Of a stretch of 26,287 nucleotides of DNA, positions 16,513 through 23,624 are shown piece by piece (within the stretch, counting starts at the first letter, position 1; every line of letters starts with the position of its first letter). Source of the stretch: an uncultured Bacteroides sp. (GTDB lineage Bacteria; Bacteroidota; Bacteroidia; Bacteroidales; Bacteroidaceae). Both the position numbers and the translations under genes were made by a program. The stretch spans positions 1 through 26,287 of the forward strand of contig NZ_CAJUHF010000047.1 in NCBI RefSeq assembly GCF_910585845.1, in the 5' to 3' direction. The notes beneath the pieces were generated by a model that was given only the letters and a program-made list of their open reading frames with translations, made no database searches and had not been told where the DNA came from.

Positions 16513-17463
16513 TTAGAGTTTATCGAAATTGGAGATATCGCTATCTACCATCACACTGTCTATCTTCTCGGAAGCATGGCCGTATTGATAGCCCAGTCCC
16601 ATCAGTACGAAAATCATGGCAAAATAGGCACCCAATGCCTGAACCACTGCCAGCAGATAGAGCAGGAAGCTGTAGCCCATAGACACGTCACCCATGCCCT
16701 CGCCGCTGCTTGCACCCAGGACGTACTTCACAATCGTCCCAATATACCAAGGTATCATGGTCACTCCCTGCAAGATACCGGAGATGATACCCATGACGAA
16801 AACAATCGCGAAGATGCCTCCCCAAGTGGCAAATCCTATGCGCAGGGCCTTCTTCAGAGAACCTATCAGCGTGAGGTCTTCGAGCAGGTAGGCAGGTATC
16901 CAAAGCCCCAAGGGCAGAACAACGGCAAACAGCACCAGGATAAACAGAAAGACGACATACGGCAATGCAGACGCAGGAATAGCCACACTCACCACACCGA
17001 AGAGCAGGCTGACCACTATCATCAGAAACATTCCGAACAACAATACGAAGAACGTCCGCTTCACGTTGTGGAGCAACATCGGACGCAGCATGCCCAGCGT
17101 GACTCCCTGCAACCGTTCTTCACGCTCATTGTAAGTGCGGAGCATGGCATAGACCAGCGACATCAGCAGGGCAGTGCCCACCAGAGCCACAATCAGGAAC
17201 AAGCCGTAGTAAGAAAAGAAAGGTATCATTGCAGAAGCCCCGGCAAACGCCGCCGTATTGGAGACCATCGCTGACATCCCCCTTGCAGCGGACATCAATC
17301 CGTTCAGGCTCAACGCCTGAATCAGGCTGACCGGCAGGAGCAAATAAAGGGTGTACTTCAGCAACTGCTTCCAGTTCTCCTTTATAAAATCAAACGTAGC
17401 ATTGAATTTCTCACCGAAAGTCCGCTTAGCGTACAATGCGATCTTAGTTTTTTCTGTTTCCAT
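16513..17463 (-). CDS. Polytopic membrane protein of the MoxR cluster, unknown function
   Basis: This 316-aa protein has about six or seven membrane helices. They include about 36-56, 98-125, 157-185, 189-215, 230-255 and 275-295 (FLLYLLAVVQALGAYFAMIFVLMGLGYQYG). The soluble N-terminus (METEKTKIALYAKRTFGEKFNATFDFIKENWKQLLKYT) resembles the start of DUF4013/GlpQ-type membrane domains in general style, but I cannot assign a family with confidence. ATG at 17463 overlaps the end of the SpoIIM-like gene by 20 bp. Position suggests a membrane component of the same system. Confidence 0.85.
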   Translation of the reverse strand: METEKTKIALYAKRTFGEKFNATFDFIKENWKQLLKYTLYLLLPVSLIQALSLNGLMSAARGMSAMVSNTAAFAGASAMIPFFSYYGLFLIVALVGTALLMSLVYAMLRTYNEREERLQGVTLGMLRPMLLHNVKRTFFVLLFGMFLMIVVSLLFGVVSVAIPASALPYVVFLFILVLFAVVLPLGLWIPAYLLEDLTLIGSLKKALRIGFATWGGIFAIVFVMGIISGILQGVTMIPWYIGTIVKYVLGASSGEGMGDVSMGYSFLLYLLAVVQALGAYFAMIFVLMGLGYQYGHASEKIDSVMVDSDISNFDKL

Positions 17464-18406
17464 CTTTTCGCTTATTAGGTAAATAAATATAGTAGAGTAA
17501 AATAAAAGCCAGTGAAATCAGAATCACGCCCAACCTCAATGCATCCGGCAGTTCGGTGTGACGGGTGATGAAGCCCTCGATGAATCCCGCCATGATGAAC
17601 ACGGGAACAGTACCCGCCACAATCTTCACTCCCCGCCTGGCGCCCCTGCGGAAAGCTTCCATCCGTGAATAGGTTCCGGGGAACAACCACCCGTTTCCCA
17701 AAGCCAGTCCGGCAGCCCCCGCCACGATGATAGCCCATATCTCAAGCGTCCCGTGCAGCCAGATGGCAAGCATGGACTCCCACAATAGCCCGTGTTGAAA
17801 AAAGAAAGTCTGGAAAGCCCCTAACATGACGCCATTGGAGAAGAGCATGTATCCCGTACCGAAACTGGTCAATATCCCCATCGCAAAGCAGCGGAAGGAA
17901 ACCATGACATTGTTCAGCGTGATGCCCAAGAACATCGGAAGCTCCGACGAACTGTCATACACCGCCATTGGTGTCCCTTTGGAGATATTGTCCAGCGTCA
18001 TGTCTACATAGTAATCGCCCAAAATCAGCCTGACGAAATCCGAGTCGCCCACCGTGGAAATCACCCCTATAACCACGCTAATCACGAACACCAGAAAAGA
18101 GGTGCGCAGTTCGCGGCGCGCTTCGTACATGGTCTGCGGAATCTCCCGTGTCCAGAACGTGATGACCCTGGTCCACTTCTCACGCTTGTTCCGATAGATT
18201 TTGTTGTGCAACGCCGAAGCAAGATTGTTCAGATAAATCGTAATGCGCGACGCGGGAAAGTGCGTCTGCGCGAACGCCAAGTCGGCAGTAAGATCCGTAT
18301 ATACGTCTGCAACCGCATCAGGAGACAGACTCGTGGCTTGTTCCACCATCTTCTCGGTCTCTTTCCATTTCTCTATGTTACAACGGATAAACGTTACTTC
18401 TTTCAT
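17444..18406 (-). CDS. SpoIIM (stage II sporulation protein M) family membrane protein
   Basis: This 320-aa protein has a charged N-terminal helical domain (about 1-100) followed by about five or six membrane helices. The family motif HGTLEIWAIIVAGAAGLALGNGWLFPG is at about 230-256, with the His and Glu expected of SpoIIM/DUF95 proteins. In sporulating Firmicutes SpoIIM belongs to a peptidoglycan-remodelling complex, but Bacteroidales do not sporulate, so the role here is different. It is the first gene of the MoxR unit, transcribed from a promoter shared back-to-back with the RDD gene. ATG at 18406. Confidence 0.92.
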   Translation of the reverse strand: MKEVTFIRCNIEKWKETEKMVEQATSLSPDAVADVYTDLTADLAFAQTHFPASRITIYLNNLASALHNKIYRNKREKWTRVITFWTREIPQTMYEARRELRTSFLVFVISVVIGVISTVGDSDFVRLILGDYYVDMTLDNISKGTPMAVYDSSSELPMFLGITLNNVMVSFRCFAMGILTSFGTGYMLFSNGVMLGAFQTFFFQHGLLWESMLAIWLHGTLEIWAIIVAGAAGLALGNGWLFPGTYSRMEAFRRGARRGVKIVAGTVPVFIMAGFIEGFITRHTELPDALRLGVILISLAFILLYYIYLPNKRKDGNRKN

Positions 18407-18449
18407 CTATTTCTAAGAGTTCCAGATGAGTTTTGTCTGAAATCGGTAA

Positions 18450-18482
18450 CAAAAATACAAGAAATAATCCTATATTTGCAAC
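18450..18482 (-). promoter_or_regulatory. Predicted promoter of the MoxR-cluster operon
   Basis: On the minus strand the -7 box is TATTTTTG (18457-18450), an exact TAnnTTTG match. A GTTG at 18482-18479 sits 21 bp upstream as a -33 element. The predicted start is about 37 nt before the SpoIIM-like ATG. Confidence 0.55.
18471..18478 (+). promoter_or_regulatory. Predicted -7 box for the RDD gene
   Basis: TATATTTG matches TAnnTTTG exactly, 31 bp before the ATG at 18510. It lies between the -7 and -33 boxes predicted for the opposite strand, so the two promoters interleave. No strong TTTG at -33. Confidence 0.5.
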
Positions 18483-18509
18483 GAAATAACAAAAAAACTT
18501 CAATCGGAT

Positions 18510-19235
18510 ATGGCAGAATCTACAATCATCACCGGACAGTTCGTCCGCATCAGCCAAACACCCGCCAGCCTTGGCGAACGGTTTCTGGCACTGCTCATTG
18601 ACTATATCCTGATAGGACTATATCTCTATTCTACTTTAGCCCTGATCTCTTGGTTTCGGACATCTACCGATTTCACGGTGACAATCTTCTTAATTATGAT
18701 CTATCTGCCGGTGCTCCTCTATTCTTTCTTGTGCGAAACATTCAACCACGGACAGAGTTTAGGGAAGAGACTGATGAATATCCGCGTGGTGAAGGCCGAC
18801 GGCTCCACACCAAGCATAGGCTCCTATCTATTGCGCTGGCTTCTCTTTCCGATCGACTTCTTCTTCACCGGAGGCATCGGCATTTTGTCCATCCTGCTGA
18901 CCAAGAACAGCCAACGGCTGGGCGACCTCGCCGCAGGCACAATGGTCATCAAAGAAAACAACTACCGTAAGATACACGTCAGCCTCGACGAGTTCGACTA
19001 CCTGACAAAGAACTACCACCCCACCTATCCGCAAGCCGCCGACCTCTCACTGGAACAGGTGAACGTAATCACCCGCACCCTGCAATCTGGGAAAAAGGAC
19101 CGCATGCAACGCATCGCCCAGCTTGCCCGCAAAGTGCAGGAACTTCTCTCCGTCACTCCGCATGAGAGCAACCAAGAGCATTTTTTGGAGACCATACTTC
19201 GCGATTATCAATATTACGCTTTAGAAGAATTGTAG
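18510..19235 (+). CDS. RDD family membrane protein
   Basis: This protein is 241 aa. The RDD domain spans about residues 13-150: the first Arg-x-x-Ala...Asp is in GERFLALLIDYILIGLYLY (R and D of the motif). A second membrane helix is at about 56-75, and QSLGKRLMNIRVVKADG is the typical post-helix motif. A third membrane stretch is at about 105-130, followed by NSQRLGDLAAGTMVIKE, which carries the second conserved Arg-Asp. The C-terminal 80 residues are soluble and helical. RDD proteins are membrane proteins of uncertain transport function that often accompany MoxR/SpoIIM clusters, which fits the divergent partner here. ATG at 18510. Confidence 0.93.
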   Translation: MAESTIITGQFVRISQTPASLGERFLALLIDYILIGLYLYSTLALISWFRTSTDFTVTIFLIMIYLPVLLYSFLCETFNHGQSLGKRLMNIRVVKADGSTPSIGSYLLRWLLFPIDFFFTGGIGILSILLTKNSQRLGDLAAGTMVIKENNYRKIHVSLDEFDYLTKNYHPTYPQAADLSLEQVNVITRTLQSGKKDRMQRIAQLARKVQELLSVTPHESNQEHFLETILRDYQYYALEEL

Positions 19236-19305
19236 CCTTTACCGGACATCGCCTCTCCTTTTGTTCATACCGTCCTCTTCGGGAAGACATTATTTTCCTG
19301 TCCGG

Positions 19306-19383
19306 TCCATACCTACTCCGTACCTGCTCTATATCAACTTCGTACCTGCTCTATATCCGCTCCATACCTGCTCCATACACTAT
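19306..19383. repeat. 22-bp tandem repeat, about 3.5 copies
   Basis: Full units at 19318-19339, 19340-19361 and 19362-19383 share the pattern CGTACCTGCTCTATAT (CATACCTGCTCCATAC in the last). A partial unit at 19306-19317 reads CCATACCTACT. No open frame uses it convincingly. Confidence 0.8.
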
Positions 19384-19559
19384 GACACGAAGATAATACG
19401 GAGAAAGCGCACTGCTGACAAGGGCAGGATATGAACTTCTGTCCCGATGGACTTAGCCAATAGTTGTTAAATAAGCTTTGGAGATACGAACTATTTTTTC
19501 CAAAAAAATGTTGTTGTAGATGAATAGCAAATATAACAACAAATCAAATAATAAGCAAT

Positions 19560-19610
19560 ATGAAAGGAGAAAGACATCAACTCTATGCCAATTAAGCCAT
19601 AGGCTTATTT
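19560..19610 (+). promoter_or_regulatory. Possible leader peptide and attenuator-like hairpin before ompA-like gene
   Basis: ATG at 19560 opens an 11-codon frame (MKGERHQLYAN) ending in TAA at 19593-19595. The stop codon overlaps a hairpin TAAGCC-ATA-GGCTTA (19593-19607) followed by TTTCTTTT. This arrangement is what a leader peptide with a terminator would look like, but the stem is only 6 bp and no promoter is identified. Confidence 0.3.
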
Positions 19611-19704
19611 CTTTTGATAATTTAAACCAAAACTATATACTCCCACAAGGAGATAAAACAGTTAGGATATATAAAAATTGTATCATCCATTAATTATTTT
19701 AATT

Positions 19705-20841
19705 ATGAAAAAATCAATTATTCTATCAGCTTTTGTAGCAATGGCATTCACAGCGAATGCACAGACTACTGTACAAGGTAGCAAATTTACAGACAATTGG
19801 TCCGTAGGACTTAGAACCGGCATCATTACCCCCGTCACCCATAGCGCATTCTTCAAGAATGCCCGCCCTGCCCTGGGTATTGAATTTGGCAAACAACTGA
19901 CTCCCGTCTTCGGACTGGGAATCCAAGGTATGGGATATATCAATACCTCGAACAGCAAAACCGCCTTCGATGCCTCCGACATCAGCCTTCTTGGAAAGGT
20001 GAACCTGGTAAATCTGTTTAGCGGATATGCAGGCGAACCGCGCCTCTTTGAGGTTGAAGCCATAGCCGGCGCCGGATGGCTGCACTACTACGTGAATGGC
20101 AACGGAGACACCAACTCCTGGTCCACCCGCTTCGGCGCAAACCTCAACTTCAACCTTGGTGAGGAAAAAGCCTGGACCATCGGCATCACGCCGGCATTGG
20201 TCTATGACATGCAAGGCGATTTCGCCCGCGCCAAGAGCCGCTTCAACCTGAACCATGCAGCGTTCGAGCTAATCGCCAGTCTCACCTACCACTTCAAGGG
20301 CAGCAACGAAAGCCATCACTTCACCCTGGCAAAATTATATGACCCGATTGAAATCAGCGAACTGAACGGCACAATCAACAACCTGCGCCAAGAGGTGAAC
20401 GAGAGGAACAACATGCTCAACGAATCTTCCCGCAAAATGGGCAGAATGCAACAGGAAATAAACAACCTGCGTCAAGAAGCTTCCAAAGTCGTTGTAGTGA
20501 AGAAGACGAACATGATTCCCGAATCAATCGTCACCTTCAAACAAGGAAAAACTACCGTCGACGCTTCGCAACTGCCCAACGTGGAACGCGTAGCCTCTTA
20601 CATGAAAAGGCATGAAAACGCAGTTGTCGCCATCAAGGGTTATGCTTCGCCGGAAGGTAGTGTCGAGGTGAACACAAGAATTGCCAACGCACGCGCCGAA
20701 GCAGTGAAAAACATCCTCGTGAAGAAGTACAAGATCAGTCCTGACCGTATAACCGCCGAAGGACAGGGCGTGGGGGACATGTTCACGGAACCTGACTGGA
20801 ACAGGGTCAGCATCTGCACGATCGAAGATACAAACAGATGA
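19705..20841 (+). CDS. OmpA family outer-membrane protein (paralog 1)
   Basis: This protein is 378 aa from ATG at 19705; a longer frame would need TTG at 19678. Residues 1-20 are a signal peptide (IILSAFVAMAFTANAQ). An N-terminal eight-strand-type beta-barrel with GLRTGIITPVTHSAFFKNA and GWLHYYVNGNGDTNSWSTR follows to about residue 213. A coiled-coil linker comes next (about 220-270, LNGTINNLRQEVNERNNM). The C-terminal OmpA domain ends the protein: ESIVTFKQGKTTVD, then GYASPEGSVEVNTRIANARAEAVKNIL and RITAEGQGVGD. The arginine of the peptidoglycan-binding motif is present; the usual TD of GxTD is AS. Role: outer-membrane to cell-wall attachment. A strong terminator follows. Confidence 0.94.
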   Translation: MKKSIILSAFVAMAFTANAQTTVQGSKFTDNWSVGLRTGIITPVTHSAFFKNARPALGIEFGKQLTPVFGLGIQGMGYINTSNSKTAFDASDISLLGKVNLVNLFSGYAGEPRLFEVEAIAGAGWLHYYVNGNGDTNSWSTRFGANLNFNLGEEKAWTIGITPALVYDMQGDFARAKSRFNLNHAAFELIASLTYHFKGSNESHHFTLAKLYDPIEISELNGTINNLRQEVNERNNMLNESSRKMGRMQQEINNLRQEASKVVVVKKTNMIPESIVTFKQGKTTVDASQLPNVERVASYMKRHENAVVAIKGYASPEGSVEVNTRIANARAEAVKNILVKKYKISPDRITAEGQGVGDMFTEPDWNRVSICTIEDTNR

Positions 20842-20879
20842 AAGTGAAATACTGAGTGGACTAAATTCATGACAATGCA

Positions 20880-20915
20880 GGAGGGTATCCCAAAAGGGTA
20901 CCCTCTATTTTTTAT
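20880..20915 (+). terminator. Intrinsic terminator of OmpA paralog 1
   Basis: GAGGGTATCCC-AAAA-GGGTACCCTC (one extra base in the left arm) is followed by TATTTTTTATT. It lies about 40 bp past the stop codon. Confidence 0.85.
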
Positions 20916-21013
20916 TATATCGGAAAAAGTCTTATGCTTATATACCTTCTCGCTTGAACGGGATACCCTCTCTTTGCTTAATTGCATAAAAAGAGACCTA
21001 TGCTTATGTTTTA

Positions 21014-21081
21014 AGAGCCTGTTTAAATTTTGTTCAGCCTTCTTTTGAGAGTTCTTTTTGAAGAAAATTTAAACAGGCTCT
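21014..21081. repeat. Inverted-repeat element, CTGTTTAAATTTT family, copy A
   Basis: AGAGCCTGTTTAAATTTT (21014-21031) is a perfect 18-bp inverted repeat of 21064-21081. The 32-nt interior contains GTTCAGCCTTCTTTTGAGAG. A degenerate copy with a shortened interior is at 21314-21362, and a third related sequence is at 22241-22420. Confidence 0.8.
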
Positions 21082-21141
21082 AAGATTCATACGATATTTC
21101 GAATAATACATACCGCATCATCCGGTGGGCTGACACTGCTC

Positions 21142-21244
21142 CATTTATAGGAGTTAAAGCCAATACTTCCGTAACGATACCATACACAAGAGCATCGGCT
21201 TTTATTCCTAACGAAGCGCAGCGAAAGGATAACTCCTATAAATG
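21142..21244. repeat. Palindromic interspersed repeat, copy 2
   Basis: The outer ends CATTTATAGGAGTTA (21142-21156) and TAACTCCTATAAATG (21230-21244) are perfect 15-bp inverted repeats. The 59-bp core 21150-21208 is the reverse complement of the copy 1 core with 10 differences. The GAAGCGCAGCGAAAGG flank matches the copy 1 flank in diverged form. Confidence 0.75.
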
Positions 21245-21313
21245 CAAAAGCCGTAACAGACTTAAAACACAGAACAACCTCCTATGGATACGATGAATAC
21301 AAAAACTACACTC

Positions 21314-21362
21314 TAAGAGCCTGAATAAAAAAACTTTTTGAAGAAAAATTAAACAGACCCTA
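21314..21362. repeat. Inverted-repeat element, CTGTTTAAATTTT family, degenerate copy B
   Basis: AAGAGCCTGAATAAAA at the left and GAAGAAAAATTAAACAG followed by ACCCTA at the right align with the ends of the copy at 21014-21081, with much of the interior missing. Confidence 0.6.
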
Positions 21363-21388
21363 AAGCACAATTGGTTTTATTCTGAAGA

Positions 21389-21419
21389 TTTGCGATGCAG
21401 GTGTATGCATATATGTTTT
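21389..21419 (+). promoter_or_regulatory. Promoter-like sequence inside the inverted-repeat segment
   Basis: TTTG at 21389-21392, a 19-bp spacer, then TATGTTTT at 21412-21419 (seven of eight to TAnnTTTG). It points right in the present orientation, toward the bidirectional terminator and the 3' end of the beta-barrel gene. Confidence 0.35.
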
Positions 21420-21628
21420 CACCCCTTCAGAACATAGCCTCTTATGTTCCTACTCTTCGAGATTTTGCCTGGACTATATGCCCATGAGGAGTCAGCCCAC
21501 CGGATGATACGACAGACATTCAAAAACATACGATCTGATTATCTCATGGCACCCGGGCAATTACCAGAAATATACCCCAAACCATTCATCCGAAATTCGT
21601 CCCTCCCTAAAAGCAAGTACAAAAAGAA

Positions 21629-21663
21629 GGGGGCGGAAATGGATTTTTACCATTTCCGCCCCC
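21629..21663. terminator. Bidirectional intrinsic terminator after the beta-barrel gene
   Basis: GGGGGCGGAAATGG (21629-21642) and CCATTTCCGCCCCC (21650-21663) form a perfect 14-bp stem with a 7-nt loop. A-rich sequence on the left and T-rich sequence on the right let it work in both directions. It is about 50 bp past the stop of the minus-strand gene at 21715. Confidence 0.9.
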
Positions 21664-21714
21664 TATTTCTATTTATACGGTATTTATAGAAGCCTATAAG
21701 TACTCCCTATCACC

Positions 21715-22230
21715 CTAAAATCTATACCCGTATCCCAGCATAATGACCACATTGTCATCTTGGGCAAACATAAATTTAGCCTCGGCATTCAGATAACTTT
21801 GCGCAGACAGCGGAAGCGTAATGCCACCTCCTAAATTAAAAGCAAATTTAGTAGAGTTGCTCCGGTCTATTTCGGTTGTCACACCGTCCACTTCCACACT
21901 CTTTTTTCCGTAGAAGTTATTCTGCATGCCAATACCGGCAAGAGGATAGACAGAGAAACCCTGACCGTCCTTTGAAAAATTGAACACATAATGGAAGTTT
22001 ACATTCACATCCAGTCCGGTCACTTTGTCTTTAGGAAAGAAGAAGGTCACATCCGGAGCAATCCGAAGATTGTTGGCTATCGCATAACGCCCCTGCACTC
22101 CCAGACCGAACCGTTCATAATTACTCTGATAACCTACATTACCCAATACAGAGCTTTCTCCTTTAACCGTTTGGGCATTCATTCCCAATGATGCCAATGC
22201 CATCATGGCCAATAAAAATATTTTTTTCAT
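21715..22230 (-). CDS. Small outer-membrane beta-barrel protein
   Basis: This protein is 171 aa from ATG at 22230 (a longer frame uses TTG). Signal peptide residues 1-19 (MKKIFLLAMMALASLGMNAQ) end in an AQ cleavage site. The rest alternates hydrophobic and polar residues in strand-like runs: LGNVGYQSNYERFGLGVQGRYA, LDVNVNFHYVFNF and GFSVYPLAGIGMQNNFYG. It ends in VVIMLGYGYRF, with the C-terminal aromatic typical of outer-membrane barrels. The style fits the OmpW/Opa-like eight-strand barrels (outer membrane protein beta-barrel domain); ligand or function unknown. It lies between two OmpA paralogs on the minus strand. Confidence 0.88.
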   Translation of the reverse strand: MKKIFLLAMMALASLGMNAQTVKGESSVLGNVGYQSNYERFGLGVQGRYAIANNLRIAPDVTFFFPKDKVTGLDVNVNFHYVFNFSKDGQGFSVYPLAGIGMQNNFYGKKSVEVDGVTTEIDRSNSTKFAFNLGGGITLPLSAQSYLNAEAKFMFAQDDNVVIMLGYGYRF

Positions 22231-22240
22231 AATCAAAATG

Positions 22241-22420
22241 TTTAGGAACTGTCTTGATTTTCTTCAGCCTCTTTCCGAGAGCAATCTTTAAGTTTTCCAA
22301 TCTGTCTTCATTCATTACACAGCCCATTATACTTCTCCAGAAAACAGATAAGAAAGATCGAAAAGAGACTCGGCAAGTGCTGGGAAAATCTCCAAAAAGA
22401 AAATCAAAACAGTTTTTCAG
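22241..22420. repeat. Inverted-repeat element upstream of the beta-barrel gene, CTGTTTAAATTTT family, copy C
   Basis: GAACTGTCTTGATTTTCTT (22246-22264) is inverted at 22397-22415 with 17 of 19 matches. The left part (CTGTCTTGATTTTCTTCAGCCT, first 20 bases aligned) and the following CCGAGAG correspond to the left arm and interior of the copy at 21014. It occupies the leader or promoter region of the beta-barrel gene and most of the gap to OmpA paralog 2. Confidence 0.6.
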
Positions 22421-22487
22421 TTAATAATAATAATTTTCAAATATAAAGAACATAATCTCTTCTTTGGTAAACACAGCTGTCAACCGC

Positions 22488-23624
22488 TTATTTACCTTCG
22501 TCAATCGTACAGATGCTCACGCGGTTCCAGTCCGGTTCAGAGAACATATCGCCTACTCCCTGTCCTTGTGCCACAATCCGGTCGGCATTGATCTTATACT
22601 TCTTCACGAGGATGGATTTCACAGCCTCCGCACGTGCGCTCGCCAGTTTCTCATTGAAAGCAAGGTTACCTTCGGGCGATGCATATCCCTTAATCATGAC
22701 CTTGGCATCGGCATGCTTCTTCATATAAGTAGCCACGCGTTCTACATTAGGCAACTGGGAAGCATCAACCACCGATTTACCCTGCCTGAAGGAAACGATG
22801 GATTCCGGAATACGGTTGACCACAGTCTCTACCTTAGCCGCCTGGTTCTGGCAATCTGCCAAATCTCTTTGCAAACCGTTTGCCCTCTGTACGGCATTAT
22901 CCAACTCCCTTTCCCTGACGTCCAATTGTGAACGCAACGTGTTGACTGCATCGTTCAACTCTCCGATCTCCTGCCTGTCATATGGTCTTACCTTCGTAAA
23001 ATGGTGCGCCCCGTTGCTGCACATAAAATGGTAAGTCAGACCGGCCGTCAGTTCGAAGGAAGCGTTGTTGGCATTAAAACGGCTCTTCGCCTTGTCAAAG
23101 TCTCCCTGCATGTCATAAACTACTGCCGGTGATATCCCAATCGTCCATGCCTTCTGCTCACCCAAGTTGAAGTTCAGGTTAAGACCAAGGCGCGTAGACC
23201 AGGAGTTCGTATCACCAGGGCCATTCTGATAATAGTGTAACCATCCGATACCGGTCACAGTTTCAATCTCGAAGACACGGGGTTCGCCTGTATATCCTCC
23301 GAAGAGATTCATCAAATTAGCCTTTCCTACCAAGCTGACTTCCGAGGCGTCGAATGCAGTTTTACTTGATGTTGTATTCACATACCCCATTCCCTGCAAT
23401 CCCAAGCCGAATATAGGAGTAAGTTGCTTGCCTATCTCCACACCGAAAGCCGGACGGGCATTTTTGAAGAAAGCACTGTGAGTAAGAGGTGTCGTAGCGC
23501 CACCTTTAATCCCCATGTACCAGTTATCGCCCGGACGTGTACCTTCCAAGGCTGTACGGTCATTTTGAGCATACATAGTAAATGCTCCCATGACAAAAGC
23601 TGAAATTAGAATTGACTTTTTCAT
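22488..23624 (-). CDS. OmpA family outer-membrane protein (paralog 2)
   Basis: This protein is 378 aa, exactly the length of paralog 1, and aligns along its whole length. The signal peptide is MKKSILISAFVMGAFTMYAQ. The barrel region has GGATTPLTHSAFFKNARPAFGVE and GWLHYYQNGPGDTNSWSTRL, followed by a coiled-coil linker (about 225-265). The OmpA domain has ESIVSFRQGKSVVD, GYASPEGNLAFNEKLASARAEAVKSIL and RIVAQGQGVGD, ending RVSICTIDEGK. The linker is the most diverged part. It converges with paralog 1, with a beta-barrel gene between them. A TAATGTTG sequence (23705-23698, minus strand) with TTTG 17 bp upstream is a weak promoter candidate. No clear terminator follows. Confidence 0.94.
   Translation of the reverse strand: MKKSILISAFVMGAFTMYAQNDRTALEGTRPGDNWYMGIKGGATTPLTHSAFFKNARPAFGVEIGKQLTPIFGLGLQGMGYVNTTSSKTAFDASEVSLVGKANLMNLFGGYTGEPRVFEIETVTGIGWLHYYQNGPGDTNSWSTRLGLNLNFNLGEQKAWTIGISPAVVYDMQGDFDKAKSRFNANNASFELTAGLTYHFMCSNGAHHFTKVRPYDRQEIGELNDAVNTLRSQLDVRERELDNAVQRANGLQRDLADCQNQAAKVETVVNRIPESIVSFRQGKSVVDASQLPNVERVATYMKKHADAKVMIKGYASPEGNLAFNEKLASARAEAVKSILVKKYKINADRIVAQGQGVGDMFSEPDWNRVSICTIDEGK

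Larger units (their letters stand above)
19236..19704. other. Intergenic region and leader upstream of the first OmpA gene
   Basis: No full gene is supported. In order it holds an 8-bp inverted pair (ACCGGACA 19240-19247 with TGTCCGGT 19299-19306) just after the RDD stop, a 22-bp tandem repeat, an AT-rich stretch, a very short open frame at 19560-19595, a small hairpin at 19593-19607, and an AAGGAG sequence near 19648 that is too far from the ATG to serve as its ribosome site. Confidence 0.6.
21117..21508. repeat. 18-bp inverted-repeat pair bounding a 392-bp segment
   Basis: ATCATCCGGTGGGCTGAC at 21117-21134 is perfectly inverted at 21491-21508. The segment between them contains the palindromic repeat copy 2, a degenerate copy of the 21014 element and a promoter-like sequence. 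Perfect distant inverted repeats of this length are unlikely by chance in a window this size. It could be an invertible segment or ends of a degraded element. Confidence 0.65.
20842..21714. other. Repeat-dense intergenic region between OmpA paralog 1 and the beta-barrel gene
   Basis: No gene is supported over about 870 bp. It holds the paralog 1 terminator, two members of the CTGTTTAAATTTT inverted-repeat family (21014-21081 and 21314-21362), the second copy of the palindromic element (21142-21244), the 18-bp inverted pair 21117-21134/21491-21508, a promoter-like sequence at 21389-21419, and a bidirectional terminator at 21629-21663. Confidence 0.7.

Noticed and set aside
15985..17274. A 429-residue plus-strand open frame opposite the DUF4129 and membrane protein genes
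   Set aside because: The translation is His/Gln-rich with no hydrophobic or conserved pattern, while the minus strand encodes coherent membrane proteins with overlapping starts.
21117..21508. The 18-bp inverted pair as attachment sites of an integrated element
   Set aside because: The copies are inverted rather than direct, the interval has no genes, and no integrase is in the window.
21444..21689. An 81-residue plus-strand frame between repeats
   Set aside because: It runs through the 18-bp inverted repeat and the strong bidirectional terminator hairpin, so it is unlikely to be a gene.
22435..22487. A terminator for OmpA paralog 2 around the CAGCTG palindrome
   Set aside because: The pairing GGTnnACA/TGTnnACC is short with two internal mismatches and no T tract follows.
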